Shown: positions 1-12,708 of the stretch, piece by piece
Layout of the letters: every line of letters begins with the position of its first letter
Numbering within the stretch: the first letter of the stretch is position 1
Origin: Chimonanthus salicifolius
Taxonomy: Eukaryota > Streptophyta > Magnoliopsida > Laurales > Calycanthaceae
Reading direction: 5' to 3'
Assembly: GCA_013350335.1 (NCBI GenBank)
Contig: CM023539.1
Location: 47,478,631 to 47,542,630, forward strand
DNA: 64,000 nucleotides
The notes under the pieces: model-generated
Told to the model about the DNA's origin: nothing
The model's input: the letters and a program-made list of their open reading frames with translations, nothing else
Database searches by the model: none
Position numbers and translations under genes: made by a program

Positions 1-573
1 TCATCTTGAAAAAAAGAAAGAAAGATAGTTTTAATTTTGTAAATCTAAAAATACTATTAAACATTTGTTGTACATATTAGAAGCACCTCAGCCATTAAAA
101 GTGGAGAATACTTCATTGATATTCTCATAAAATAAAAGCACTAAAAATGGATTCTTTGTGCACCATTGGTATCACAAAATGTGCAAATAAAATATATGAT
201 GTTATGAAAGTCAAGTTGATAGTTTTTTAAAGAGAATGTCCATATATCACATTAAATTTATGATTAAATTAATTATGTAGGGCAATATATATAGACAAGT
301 ATTTTTTTAGAAAACTCACTCATTCAACGGTTATGATCTTAAAAGTTAAATTGGGAAAAATAATATGAAACAATCTAATTTTAAATTTTAAATATATAAA
401 TATAATGATTACATGAAGATATTGTGATTCTCATTCTTTGTGTGCATGAATATTGAAGTGGTGAAACTGAGAACTGACTAAGTCACGCTCGGTAGACTCG
501 CAGTCAAGGCAAGAGCAGAAAGAAACAAAAGAGGAGAATCAAAATACTCAAGGGAGAGTGGAAAAGTGTGACG
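1..573. other. Upstream flank of the RIDA gene
   Basis: AT-rich sequence with no gene that I can support. The last 100 bases or so are less AT-rich and should hold the leader of the gene that follows. I see no convincing TATA box close to the start codon. Confidence 0.5.
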
Positions 574-648
574 ATGGCGTGGTACGCTGCAAGATCCCTA
601 TCTTCGCCGGCGATCGACCTGGGCGCACTGCGTACTCGGGGCCTTTAG
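574..648 (+). other. Expected N-terminal start of RIDA, now a 24-codon ORF ending in TAG
   Basis: The ATG at 574 has a good context (A at -3, G at +4) and opens MAWYAARSLSSPAIDL..., which looks like the N-terminus of plant RidA preproteins. After 24 codons it meets TAG at 646-648. Right after the GGGG run at 637-640 the expected continuation (PLAVGFGC...) lies in another frame, the one used by the rest of the gene. One missing base near 637-643 would explain this. As it stands the segment acts as a short upstream ORF that ends 17 bases before the ATG at 666. Confidence 0.6.
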
Positions 649-665
649 CGGTTGGCTTTGGTTGC

Positions 666-3600
666 ATGTCCCTCGCCACCTCTAAACTTTGCTGCTCCCC
701 CGCTCTCCCTTCCGCCAAACCCTTTGCGTGCATCAGCGCCACCATGTCCTCTGCTACAGCTGTTGGTAATTTTTTTTTCTTCTACTGCTTACAAAAAGTG
801 CCTCTTTTACTTTTCTACTGTGAGATTACTTGGTCTGTTTTCTTCGTGTATTCCTGGTTCTATCTGGATGCGCAGAGAGGAAACTTCTTTATTGGAAAAA
901 GAATAAGCATTCTTTTACTGACGCATCCAACTAAAAGCACAAATGTGTTTAATCATTTTTTGTTATTCTCCCAAAAGTGCTAAACTTTCCATGCCTCGAA
1001 ACAGCTGCTTCGCTGCCATTTCGATGTAACATTTTGATCTTGTATCTGGTATCCCGAGGATTCTGCTTAAGCACACACATTCTCTCTTTGTCTCTAAACG
1101 AAGGAGGAAAATTCTCTTTTGTCATGGAATTGAGAAAAACAGTGAAAAGAAAAGAAAGTGAATACTGGGTTGAACTGATTGAAGTTCATGAATGAAATGA
1201 TGAAAATGAGGATGGAATCTGAAATTGGGAAAGTTCTGTTTGTCACAAATTTCAGCTGTATGTGTTGTGCGTGTGTATAAGATTTCTCTGTTTTGTAGAA
1301 ATTTCAGAACAAGTCATATTATCTGAAAATTTCAATCAGCTAATTCTGTTAATTCTTGAATTTAAGGTTTTGTGCAGGAGATTTTTCATGTGCATGCTTG
1401 GAACCAAATTTTCCTTGGAAATTATGAAAAAGAGTTCCATAGTGAAGTTTTTCTCCATTGTTTTGTGCCGACCTTTCAATGAATAATGGTAAAAAGGTGG
1501 TTACCCAGACACACTAGTGTGCTACTTATTTCCCTACACACCTTCGTTGGGGCCCTCCAAATGGGGTGATGATTGGTTTGTTAGAAAGGTCAAAACCATC
1601 TTGATTGATTCAATTAAGCCACATTTTCAAGCTCACTTTGATCAATTTAAATTATTCTTTTAATATTCAAACTTTGCGGATTTTAAAACATGGCTAAATT
1701 GATTTGCTCATAGTGATTTTTGGTGGGCCATATATTTAAGAAAATACATTTTTAAGAGACCCATCACCACTCCATTTGATAGTCCACATACCTAGGCGTG
1801 TAGAATAATATGTTGCACACTAGTGTACTGGCGATGATTTCACATGATGATATAAACAACTTGGTCACTGAACTTCCAGTGGTAGGGGTTGAAGAGCCAT
1901 TTCCACGACTTGTGGATTTTAAAACCTTTTACCCAATCCATGGACTAGTCATGGCCCCAAAACCAACCCGGCCATGACCTTTGGCCTGATCCATGACCCA
2001 ATTGACTCGACCCATGACCCATGGTAAACCTAACCCAATCCATGATTTTCCTCTTCCATTAAGGCCCAAACCCGACCCAATTGCTTTTCTTGTTATAAAA
2101 TGTTACTTGTTTAAGTGAGAACGTTAGTTAAATTAATTATGTAGTGTGTAACTTATACAACATAATCATCATCATTATTTTGTCTAACTTCAGGTGGATT
2201 GGGTTATGGGCTATCTCTTAACCCCCTAACAATAGAAAAAGAATTCATTAACAATTTATTGTGGAAATCTTTATTTCACCAAACAATAGATTTTCTTTTT
2301 TTGAATAACATGGGTATGCTCACCCCACATGGAGGTGCTAATCTCATGGATATACGAACCCACTATAAGCCTCGTCTATCGGGTTACTCACACAGGAGTT
2401 TGATGTAGAACAAAAGTGAAGTGTGCTCTAAAATGAGGTTATGACATTCAAAATCTTAAAGCTAAGAATGTAATGAAAATAGGAAATCTAAATAATAAAT
2501 ATTGCTATATGCTCACAATATGCGATGACAATGCTGATTTAACAAGATAATTCTGTAATCTATGATTAAAACATGACCCTAAGAAAATAACATCACAAAA
2601 TCAAAAGTTCTATAGAGATCCATAGCATGCAAGCACATTAAACCCTAAAAGTAATCACACATCGAGATTAGGGTCTCCAAATATCTTAAGATCAGATTCA
2701 AGATGTCAAAACTCTCCAAACAAGTGAAAAAGTACAGATTCTTAATGAAAAATCAAGTCATACTTGAATCCAAACCCAAAACACTCGAAATAGGTCTAAA
2801 AAGGGGGTTGTTTAGGGGGTTTTCTTTACAAAAAAAGTTGGTTGCAAGGTAGGACCAAAATAGGAAGTACAACAATGCAAAAAGGAACAGAATGGAGCCT
2901 GTTCGTACGGGTGGGGTTTGGGTTTGACAGCCTACAAAGTCTAGATCTGGGACTGGTTGGGTTAGATTTGGATTTATTTGTGATTTTTGGGTTGTTTAGG
3001 GTTCCAAAAATGCAGGAAAATTGGAGAAGAAAGTAAAGGAGAAGAAGGAAAGAAAAGAAAAGAAGGAGAAGAGATTAAGAGGAGGAGAAAAGATAGAAAA
3101 CACATGATTTCCTTCGAGTCACACCACCAGTCTTCTCAGAAGAGTATGCAGAAAGTTTATTCACTTGTATTCTATTGTGAAATAATGAGTGTTTATAAGT
3201 ATTTATAAGAAAGCTTAAGAAACCCTAGAGACACACACATGTGTGAACAATACAAGGCATTCAAAATAACTAATTGCATCCCATAAAGTTGGTAATCAAA
3301 TAAAATAAAATAAATATCCTAAGTTGACTAGTATGACAACTCCAGTTGGCTGGATCCATTTGAATGGTTCAGATCAAGCCAAGCATGATCTGACGGACAA
3401 AATAACCCTCAAAACCCAATTTGATGAAATGAACGGTCAGATCAGGCCTTCCAAGCAATCAATTACACAGATTTATGCACAAACATTAGATCTGTTAGTT
3501 ATCTCCCAACCATATTGTCCCAACAACTGTGTTATGTCGCTTTTGAGATCTCTGATAGATCCGGTAGCCATCAAGGACGTCCCTGTCATAGTTGAACATG

Positions 3601-6600
3601 AGACCTCTAATCTATTCCTAGAAACTCAAGCCAACTAAGCTACCTGTTTGGGCTCAAACAATAGAAGAATTTGATAGCTGTGGAAAACAAAGTATATTGG
3701 TTTCATATTCATAGAAAAATGAATTTTCAAGGAGAATTGGAGAAATAACTTTACTTGGGTGACAACCCGTGAGGGTTGGCTTGACGGTCAAGAACCCGCC
3801 TTAGATTTGGGAGGCTTTGGGTTCAAGTCACTTTCAACACAAAAGGGCCACTCTCTATAGTGTTACTCGGTGTGTGTGGATAGAGAGGTTTGTACATGTC
3901 CCAAGGATTAGTCAGGTGCTCTAAGAGGCATGGACACCTTGATCTTCAAAAAAAAAAAAAAAAAACTTTACCTAGGTGACACTGCTCATGATGATGTCCC
4001 CATTTGGATCCCTATGTGGGCCACCATGGCTCCAAAGTCACACTATCTCCCTCTCACACACATTTTCCCTCCTTGAATTGGATCCCTACCCAATTTGAAT
4101 CCATTCCGAGTTGATCTCATAGTTGGATTAAAAATCCATCCAAAACTAACCCCATTTGATTGTTGATCTTTGGACTTTTGAAAATCATGGCTTTTAAATC
4201 CCTTGGACTTAATTTCTTATGAGAAGCGCCATGCTAAAAATACCTTTCAAATGCACAGATTTTCCCATACATTGGACCCCACCTTTGGGGCCCTGTAGGG
4301 CCTATGGCAGATTGTCGCCCATGCAAAAGGGGTTCTTGTTAAGGAAACCTAATTTTGTGGAAAAGGGGTTGTGCACAAACATAGCCTTTATGTTTGGTGG
4401 CTTGGAAATGCATTGGCTAGACTTTGAGAATTCTGTAAATGCATTATCTCAACCTTTGGATTTCCTAGTAGGGGTTAAAAATTCGGCCAACGTTTCGTAT
4501 AGGCCAATATACAAGTAATTTTTGCAATTTTTTTTTTAATTTCAGAAAAATGTAGAAAATCAGAAGAAAATAGAAAACCTAGTGTGCACATATTTGATTT
4601 AGAAATGGTCATTTTCATAGAAGTATAAGACCCTTAAAAGCTAAAATTTTGATATGAATAGAGTATGTCCTAAATAATTGAAAAATGTACAAATTAAAAA
4701 AAAAAGGAAAATCAATGAGGAATTATGAAATTCAAGTTGTCCAGTGTCCCATAATGACATGTATATTATATTACATTTCATTAATTTATTTCGTAAAAAA
4801 ATCTAAATTTCATGAAAATATTGGAATATTAGAAGAATTTCACAAACACCCTAAAAACTATACCAAAACCACAAACATTTGTAGAACGTTTTTTAATTTT
4901 TTTTTAAAAGAAACCCCAAAATGGAAATTATCTTTGAAAGCCTAGATTTTATGATTTTTTCGAAAAGAAGCTTGGAAAATCACACACACCCTAAAAACTA
5001 TATCAATCACACTAAGGCATCTCCATTCAAATCCATAAACACTCAATATCATTTCATTAATTATGTTCACAAAAAACTCCAAATTCGGGATTATCATTGA
5101 GCAAAAATTAAAAAAATGATGAGAATAACTTGAAATGGACAAATATAAATGAAAGAAAGCTTGGAATGGACAAATACCTTTCACAGTTGAAGTACATGCT
5201 TCTAAACATTCTTAAAAACATACTTAATCCAAGATTCAAACCAAAAAACTGTCAAAACTACAATTTTTTTTCCGTAAAAAAAATAAAATACAACCAGTTT
5301 TATACTGTATGAATTGACCTATTTTTATACCTATGATTCCTACATAACATGTTAATGTGAAAATTATAAATCCCATAGAACTGTTTCTGTTTTTTTTAGG
5401 GAGGGGGGGGGGGGGGGGGGGGGGGGGGTGGTGGTGTTTGTGGGGAGGGGTATGACATAATTGTCATGCTATAATGCTTGTTTCACAAAACATGAATTTC
5501 TAGGGTGGGAGTTATGAAGTTCCATAATTTCCAAATCCACCCAAGTACTACAGCCTATCAACCAAGCTCTAAGGATTCGATTGGATGCATAAGAAGAGTA
5601 ATAATTTCTACTTGATTTAAAAAGAAAATTCTCAAACAGATAACTTCTCTTATATTTTTCTCACGCTATTGGAATTACACCATGAGATTATACGGTCATC
5701 AGAGCTCAATTTTCTCTTATATTTTCAAACAGGTAACTTCTCTTATATTCATCTCACGCTACTGGAATTATACTGTGAGATTATACGGGTCATCAGAGCT
5801 CAAATTTCTACTTAATAAAAGCAGCTCTTTCACAAGGAAAAGACTATATGACGTACTGTTTGGAGACTTGGCCAGCTAATGTATGGTTTGATAAGACAGT
5901 CTCTTTGCTCAGCTGGCATGATAAAAGTTCACTGATAGGGCCTGTCAGTCAACCAATTTTAGTGGTATGTTTGCAATGTAAAATATGGCATCATCAGACC
6001 AATGTACTTATGTGTGCATGGTTAAGAAAAACCCGATGTATATGATTTTTAAGACAGCAATGAGATTTTCGTTGGGAAAAAAGGGCAAACAATGGCACAA
6101 CCTTTTGCTAGAAGGTAAGAAAGTCAAAAAAGGGGATAAACTCCCCCAACATGGTAGGAGCTCATCATCTGGATAACTCTGAGTTAAAACAAGCACAATT
6201 CTCACAATTATGCTGCATGTTTTGAGTTTGCGGCCAGGATTTATTCTAACATTCATTTATCTGTTATGGAATCCATCTAATCCCTATCAGATACAGGGAC
6301 TGAATCATGCTGCCAGGATTCCCTTTTTGCCTTTATTTATGCAGGCATTCATCACTACTCAATTCCTACTTGTGTTGGTTCATACAAGGATGATGATATT
6401 TGTGCTGTATTTAGGTAAAAAGGAGGCTGTTCAAACAGACAAGGCACCTGCTGCATTGGGACCATATTCTCAAGCTATCAAAGCCAACAACCTTCTTTTT
6501 GTGTCTGGTGTTTTGGGTCTTGTTCCAGAGGTTTATTAACTTCCATGCGTTGTTTAATTCTTCATTCTATATCAAAATGTGGATTCTTTCCTTTTCTTTC

Positions 6601-9600
6601 TCCTATTTGTACCATCCATGTTGATGGATTTAATATTGCTTCACAGACTGGGAAATTCGTTGCAGATGGCGTTGAAGAACAAACAGAGCAGGTAAATAAT
6701 TTTAATCACAAACCTCTGCTTATTGGTTTTGATGATGCCATGCAGGTCAGGTGAAAAAGCATGAATTCTGAAGCTTACCTGTTTGCTGCTTAGGTTATGT
6801 TGTCAGATTTTTTTTAAAAATTAATAAACTCAGGGATCTGCAGTTTCTGTGGAGTGGGGACCTACTGAGTATCAGTTCCAAAAGGTTTGTAAGAACTAAG
6901 AACTGTATGGCTCAAAATAATCAATCCTTAAACAATCTCGGGTGGAGTCCCAAGTTTTGATCAAGTTTCACAGTAAATTATGCAACTCAGTAGCCTCAAG
7001 TGTATTGTCAGCAATTGAAATTTAGTTGTGAGACTAAAAGGCCTGAAAAACAACTTTGCACTCCATTCTGTTCCAATAATGGTTTGTTTGATCGGTACAG
7101 AATAACCCTAGATATGCAGCCAAACAAATATCAACAAAATGAAAATTGGTAGAACTTTAGTTGAATGTTGTAAGATCTTCCAAAAAAACTGAAATGCACA
7201 CATTTGGTCTCCCACGTTATCTATGCTTAATCTTCTACTTTTGAAATCTGAACCCCAATTTGAACCCTAATAAATCCTCTTTAGACTAAAATCAAGGCTG
7301 GAATTTTAGATGCAACCATTAATCTGATTCCCAATTGAACCTTAATAAAATCCTCTTGAGACTAAAATAGAGGCTGGAATTTTGGATGCAATCTTCTTAT
7401 TATGTCAAACCATGCCTGAGGAAGGAACTGGCATCCTGCAATATTAACTAGTCCTGGCTTCAACTTCATTCTTGGTTTCCTATGACTAAGCAGTAGAGGT
7501 TTGAGCTGTATTGCCAATCCAATAAGATAGGAAACACTCAACATCGTTCCTCTTTAAGTTAACATATGCAATCATTAGCCCATGTGGTCTCCCTGATTCA
7601 CACTCATCAACATCATCATGAAAACCATTCATTCATGTATTTCGGATTTGGCACTCATAAGTCAAAAACCCTCCATGGCCAACTGCCTTATCTGATGCCA
7701 TTATGATTCAAATGTGAAACCTTAATGGTTGTAACAATGTGCAGTTACTAACTCTGCGACATGATTTGTTCCCACTGATGTGATTTTAAAGATCATTGTT
7801 TGCTGCTCGCATTTTTGTAATGCTATAATAATCAGCAGTGGGCTGCAACAGGATGCTTGTCTTTCTTGCTCTAGGACACTTTAATAAGATCTTCACATGT
7901 TTTTTGGAGGATTTGTCCATATTGGTCTTTTGACATAACCTCTGTTAAATGGGTGAAGCCCTCATTTTTTCAATTTAATTTTCCCTCCACATAAACGCCA
8001 CAATCGGCTGCTGTTCCAAAGTTCAGTTGACAAATTCTCAAATGACACAAATTTACCAGAAAATTTGAATTCCATAGAATATGAATAAAACCACCTTTTA
8101 TTGAAAATATATTACCTTTACGTTAACTGCTGTAGGTCCCATTTTTTATGTTGTTCTTATAGTGCGTAAGATGGTGCATATTAAGATAGCGACATTTTAA
8201 ATCTGGTCGATATATTCTTATGAATACATAAATCCTATTTTTCGTATTGAAAATTTGAACTCAACCTTCCATACTATTTTTGGTTTCTGGCTATGATATC
8301 TAACACTTCAATAGTAGGCAACTTTTCCGAATATGTTTGTGTCTGTGCACACATGCATGCATGCACGTGTTTGTGCATGTGATTTCATGGCCTTTTGAGG
8401 GAGTAGGTATTATAGATGCACTGTAGAAGCATGAATTGAAAGTACCTCAAACTTTTAGCCATTTAATGTTATTAACTATCCCATGTGCACACCCGACAGT
8501 GAGCGTGGGGCTGTTTTGATGCTTTTCAATCTGTGTTGTCTACCATTTATGTAGGAGAATGTGTTCAAGAGTCATATATCCTGATACTTGTGAGATTGTC
8601 TCTTGCAACGTAGACCCTTGGATCAACAGTGGCTTTTCTGCTTTGCAACTCAACTGAACAATTTCTCATTCTAGATTGGCATTCAGCATTTACTAAATTT
8701 GTTTTTTTTGCATGCTGTTTCACTTTTTTGTTTTGTTGGAGAAGATGACTCCAATCCAGTAGTGAGTACCTCTTCTAGTCTTCTATAATCTATATTCAGG
8801 CTACTTACAAGGTTATGGGGATTGTTATTGGTCCACAGTTTGTCTGGATGAGGAGTGGGCCAACAATGTAGGTTTTACTTATGTATGAACTGATAGTCCT
8901 CTTGTCAATGGAAATATGTACTAATGTAGTTGGAAGTGGTCCTCCTAGACCTTTAATTGCCACATTATGTTGTTTGAATGTATACTAGAATGATTACATG
9001 GTGGTGAATAAGAACCTATACAAAGAATGCTAAATCTAGAAAAATGACTAATTACATCATCTTAAAGAGCACGGAGTCTTATAATTAATATAAAGGACAG
9101 GGTCATTTTAAGCTCAGTCATCCATCCAGTAATGCTTTTCCCATGTTGCACCCATTCTATTTGCTCCTGAACATGCAAGGCTCTCTGGCTAACCATTACT
9201 CAAGATACAATGGAATGATATATTTTATTGGGATGCTGTATCCTTTTCTCATTCATGGAGTGAAACCTTTATGCTTTCTTGCACCTCTACAATTGAATTT
9301 CTCATCTCACCTGAAGGATGAGACCTGACAAAAGTTAGGTGTTGGGTGAGAATATGGGCCAATTTGAGAATAGGATTTGGTTTTGGTGCAACAATGTATA
9401 TCATTATCGTCATCGTCGTCGTCATCATCATCATCATCGTTATAACTGGCCATCTGCTATCAGTATATGTGATGCATTTTGGTTAATATTTTATGATTAT
9501 TTAATGCAATTCTTATTTCAACAATCCTCATGCGTCAGGTTCCTCTTTGGGTCCAGTCTGCTATGTACAATGATCTGCATCTCCAAACAAAACTGGCTGG

Positions 9601-12600
9601 ATTTGGGTTCTGTTATTTATTTGGGCCTGGGCTTCTTAAACACAGTGGAGTCAAGATTCTAGGTCCACCAATGACCAAAAGCTCGCCCATTTACTCACTC
9701 AATCCCCTTTTGAGGGCTAATTTTCTGGAGAAGCATACTTAATTTAAACAAGGTTGCAAATGGGTGGTTTTCTACTACTTTGGTAGGTCTAAGATCCACG
9801 CCATGTGTAGGTTGTATTTCATCTAGCCTGGGTCCAAATCTTAGTATTTGTACTTGGGTCCAGTTGGGTTGGGTCCATTGTTTCATAACCTAAACAGTAG
9901 TTGTTGTATTTCAGGGTTTAGGCCTGGGGTTGAGTCCATTCTGGTATTCAGTCAAGTGCTGAGTAGGTATTTCCGTCATAGGCCTGAACCCAGCCCATCA
10001 GGCCTAAACTTCGACAGAAACCTAGTATTTTTCTTCAAATTACCTTTATGAGTTATATTTTGTGTTTAATACTTTAATTGTTCAAATGTGTTTTTTTACT
10101 CACCTTTATCCAGGTGTTTCTTCTCATGTATTGAGCTGCATCTCCGTAGTTATAGAGAAGCCCACCAGACAATTAAGAACTATCCAGTCACGAGATTAAA
10201 TATGATACTATTATCATTACTACTATTATTATTTGGCCGGAAAAGAATCTGGGGGGAAGGGAAAGAAATTGTTTGTCCTCTCCATAGGAGAGTTCTTTGG
10301 TGTTGACAAGGGATGAAAAGGTAGAATCCTATGCCAAACCTAGATAAAAAATCGCATATTATTGGTTGGCAAAAATTAACGATTGTTACTTTAAAAAAAA
10401 CCAAGCAAAAATTAACGATTGTTACTTTCAAAAGAAAAAAGAAACCAAGTTGGTTCCTTTAAACGTCAAGGCTTTATAGTTTCTGAGAATATTTGCTAGG
10501 GAGCCTCCAATACTAGTTGCAAAGCTAGTCTTTGACAATTTGTCTCTGGAATTTTTTGTAGGTTATGAAAAACATTGGTCAAATATTACAGGCCAGTGGT
10601 ATCAGCTATTCTTCAGTTGTTAAGACAACGATTATGTATGATATCTCTTCTTTTAGTCTCTTGCCATTTTTGTTGTAATGGGTACAGTCTAAATGGTTCT
10701 CCTACAGGTTGGCTGACTTGAAGGACTTCAAGAAAGTGAATGAGATTTATGCTAAATGTGAGTTCTGTAGACAAAATAGTAGTTTTAGCATGCCTTTTAT
10801 AGCATTGGCAATTCTATGCAGTAAATGTTTTCCAATAAAGAGATTTTTCATGTATTATCCATAATCTAACTAGGATGGTGATAGCTTTCTAATTTGCACT
10901 TTGCCCTTTAGCTGAGAATGGAATGGAATGGACAACTCTAATTGATTCGGTTCAATTTAAGGAATTTGGGTTTGTTTTCTTTTTAATCTATCAGAATTCT
11001 AGACTTGAGTACTTGATTAGTGAATTCCTTTTGGTTTTAATATGCATTTTTTATTTTGATTTTTGATTTTTGCCTACAATTGTAATTTTGGTTGGCCACA
11101 TAGATTTTGGAATTATATGCAGGATGTTGGTTATTTATATTTTTAATTCTTCTATATGCTGAAATTTAAGAATCAGGGTCCTATTGTGGACTGGGCTATA
11201 TGCTTTTTTGCATGTAGGCCAGTATAAGACATGGCACATTAACCCGTTCAAAAAAAAGACATGGCATGTGTATGAAGTGCTCTGAACTCGACCAAATGCA
11301 GGCCTTCAAATATGTCAAAGACACCAAACTTCTACCCTATCCAAGGCTTCTTGCCATCTGATCTTAGATTGAGAAACCCCTTCTCAACATTATGTCAAAT
11401 GGCGAGAAACCTCATAAGCGATTGAACTTCGGTATTTTGTATGTATTCAAGTATGGCTTTCATTTTGTAGGGTTGGCATTAATCAACATATGCGATGTTT
11501 CATTTTGACAGGTCTACACGAAAAAATGTGTAGATCGGTCTATAGAGGATCCCAGATTTGGATTCTTAGTTGGGATTTTTTACTTCCTAAATTTATTTTG
11601 ATTTTTGGTGAGATAATTTGCCCCGCTGAATTAGGAGGGTTAGACGTGATAGATAGTGGAGTGATAGAAATTTATAGTTTATGATAGGGTCAAATGTAAA
11701 AGTAGAACTCAAAAAGCTGACCCAAGATAGATGAGATTTTGGCTGTTAGAAAGGTGGTTGAGCCATTGAAATCTATTTTACCAAATCGAGTTATGATTGC
11801 CAACCTCAGCTAGGTGGGATAAATGACTTTAACAAGGATGACTTCTCTTTTCCTGAAAAGATCTGATGAGCTGTTTGGGTTCAGTTTTTTTTTTGAAATC
11901 CAGGAAAATGAAGTGGTAAATCTTGAATATAATATCCATTAAAAAAACTTGACCATATTTCGTATTCACTGTCATATGTTTGAAATTTGGGGTAAGAGTT
12001 TAGCAATAAACGAATGTAAGAAGTTTCTTCTTGTACAATTTGGGGCTGTTTTATATTCTTCTATCCTTTAGATTCTTGTACTTGCTTCCAAGTGCTCTTC
12101 CCCTCAGTGATCACTTTCTTCTAGGCTTTCTACCTAATGTTGCAGAGATTTTATCATGTCCCTGTTTCCATCAGCTTTTATGCTGTTTTACATTTCTTTT
12201 GTTTCTTGTTTCCATACAGGTCTTCTCATATGGGATTTCCATGGCATTTCTTTTACTAATTTTGCAGCTTAAGAACTACACTTGAACTTGATTGATATAT
12301 ATGAAAAATGTTCTATTAGGACAAAAAGGTCTAAACAAAAATGTCTGCTGATAGTGATGTGCATGTGGGTGGTTAATTTGTATGCTCTTTCAATGAAGGC
12401 ACATAAAAGCATCACTATCGTTGCTGTATTATGTGTATATGGTTACAGTCAATGCTCATAGACAACGAATTTATCTATTTTTTTTTATATGCGTTTCTTT
12501 TTATCAAAATTTGGTGCATATGGATCTAAGATGCCCTCATGACATGTCTGAATAATTGTCATGCAGACTTCCCTTCTCCTGCCCCTGCTCGTTCCACATA

Positions 12601-12661
12601 CCAGGTGGCGGCATTGCCTATGGATGCAAAGATTGAAATTGAGTGCATTGCTGCTCTTTAG
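666..12661 (+). CDS. RIDA: Reactive intermediate deaminase A (RidA/YjgF family), plastid, six coding exons
   Basis: Coding exons are 666-765, 6415-6530, 6647-6691, 10562-10635, 10708-10757 and 12567-12661; all introns are GT-AG and phases close, giving 159 aa from the ATG at 666. RidA hydrolyses reactive enamine/imine intermediates such as 2-aminoacrylate released by PLP enzymes (threonine dehydratase), protecting branched-chain amino acid synthesis in plastids. The domain begins at about residue 35 with KAPAALGPYSQAIKANN, followed by SGVLGLVPETG, SVVKTTIMLADL, the substrate-binding Arg137 in PARSTYQVAALP and the C-terminal IEIECIAAL, all family hallmarks. Residues 1-34 are Ser/Ala-rich and fit a transit peptide. 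Introns 1 (5.6 kb) and 3 (3.9 kb) are full of repeats. An upstream ATG at 574 looks like the ancestral start but is out of frame, so I chose 666 as the first in-frame ATG. The domain is intact; only the transit peptide is in doubt. Confidence 0.93.
1506..1830. mobile_element. MITE-like element with about 37-bp terminal inverted repeats
   Basis: It begins CAGACACACTAGTGTGCTAC and the reverse complement of its end begins CAGTACACTAGTGTGCAAC. Similarity continues for about 37 bases (CTACAC.CCT). It lies in RIDA intron 1, is about 325 bp long and has no coding capacity. I found no clear target-site duplication, so the superfamily is open. Confidence 0.55.
1831..3746. other. RIDA intron 1 segment with possible LTR remnant
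   Basis: No exon seen. At 3080-3215 the minus strand shows a TATA-like ATAAATACTTATAAAC followed about 40 bases on by GAATAAA, an arrangement like the R region of a long terminal repeat. Without a paired copy this is only a suggestion. Confidence 0.25.
3764..3963 (+). mobile_element. tRNA-derived SINE, family A
   Basis: About 200 bp with a B-box-like GGGTTCAAGTC, a body containing GGCCACTCTCTATAGTG, and a poly-A tail. It is flanked by a 17-bp target duplication, AACTTTACTTGGGTGAC at 3747 and AACTTTACCTAGGTGAC at 3964. Related copies lie on the minus strand at 48479-48662 and, degenerate, at 58672-58850. Confidence 0.8.
5403..5428 (+). repeat. Uninterrupted run of 26 G
   Basis: A single-base tract in RIDA intron 1, followed by TGGTGGTG. 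It could form G-quadruplexes on the coding strand. Its true length is uncertain because such runs are hard to sequence. Confidence 0.9.
5633..5803 (+). repeat. Diverged tandem duplication, about 78-bp copies
   Basis: Copies at 5633-5710 and 5726-5803 share CTCACGCTAYTGGAATTA and GTCATCAGAGCTCAA. They differ at roughly one base in ten, so the duplication is not recent. It lies in RIDA intron 1. Confidence 0.8.
7253..7393 (+). repeat. Diverged tandem duplication, period about 77 bp
   Basis: Two copies (7253-7317 and 7330-7393) share TAATAAA.TCCTCTT.AGAC and GGCTGGAATTTT, in RIDA intron 3. Confidence 0.75.
7598..7740. repeat. Dispersed repeat, family B (copy 1)
   Basis: This stretch (CATCATCA start, then CCATGGCCAACTGCCTTAT and GATGCC...AACCTTAATGGTTG) resembles those at 13400-13545, 25425-25590 and, in part, 51180-51240. 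The family has no coding capacity. The CGAATCC/GAACCCTCAACC core may be a reversed B box, which would make it a minus-strand SINE. Confidence 0.45.
10369..10428 (+). repeat. 24-bp direct repeat
   Basis: GCAAAAATTAACGATTGTTA plus CTTT occurs at 10369-10392 and again at 10405-10428 in RIDA intron 3. Confidence 0.85.
11640..11850 (+). mobile_element. Degenerate 3' end of an RTE-like LINE
   Basis: The plus strand contains GATAGGGTCAAATGTAAAAG followed by an AGATAGATGAGATTTTGG stretch. This recurs at 45990-46080 and resembles the end of the RTE-like fragment at 40080-40395. The reading frame is broken. It lies in RIDA intron 5. Confidence 0.4.
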
Positions 12662-12702
12662 CGTTGCCACCTTGAGTTGCTCTCTTCAACCAATGAATCA
12701 TG

Positions 12703-12708
12703 AATAAA
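12703..12708 (+). terminator. Polyadenylation signal AATAAA, RIDA
   Basis: A canonical hexamer 42 bases after the RIDA stop codon. Further AT-rich signals downstream could also be used. Confidence 0.5.

Noticed and set aside
558..983. Long open frame covering RIDA exon 1
   Set aside because: It begins with GTG, not ATG, and runs past a clear splice donor at 766 into the intron. Only 666-765 is accepted as coding.
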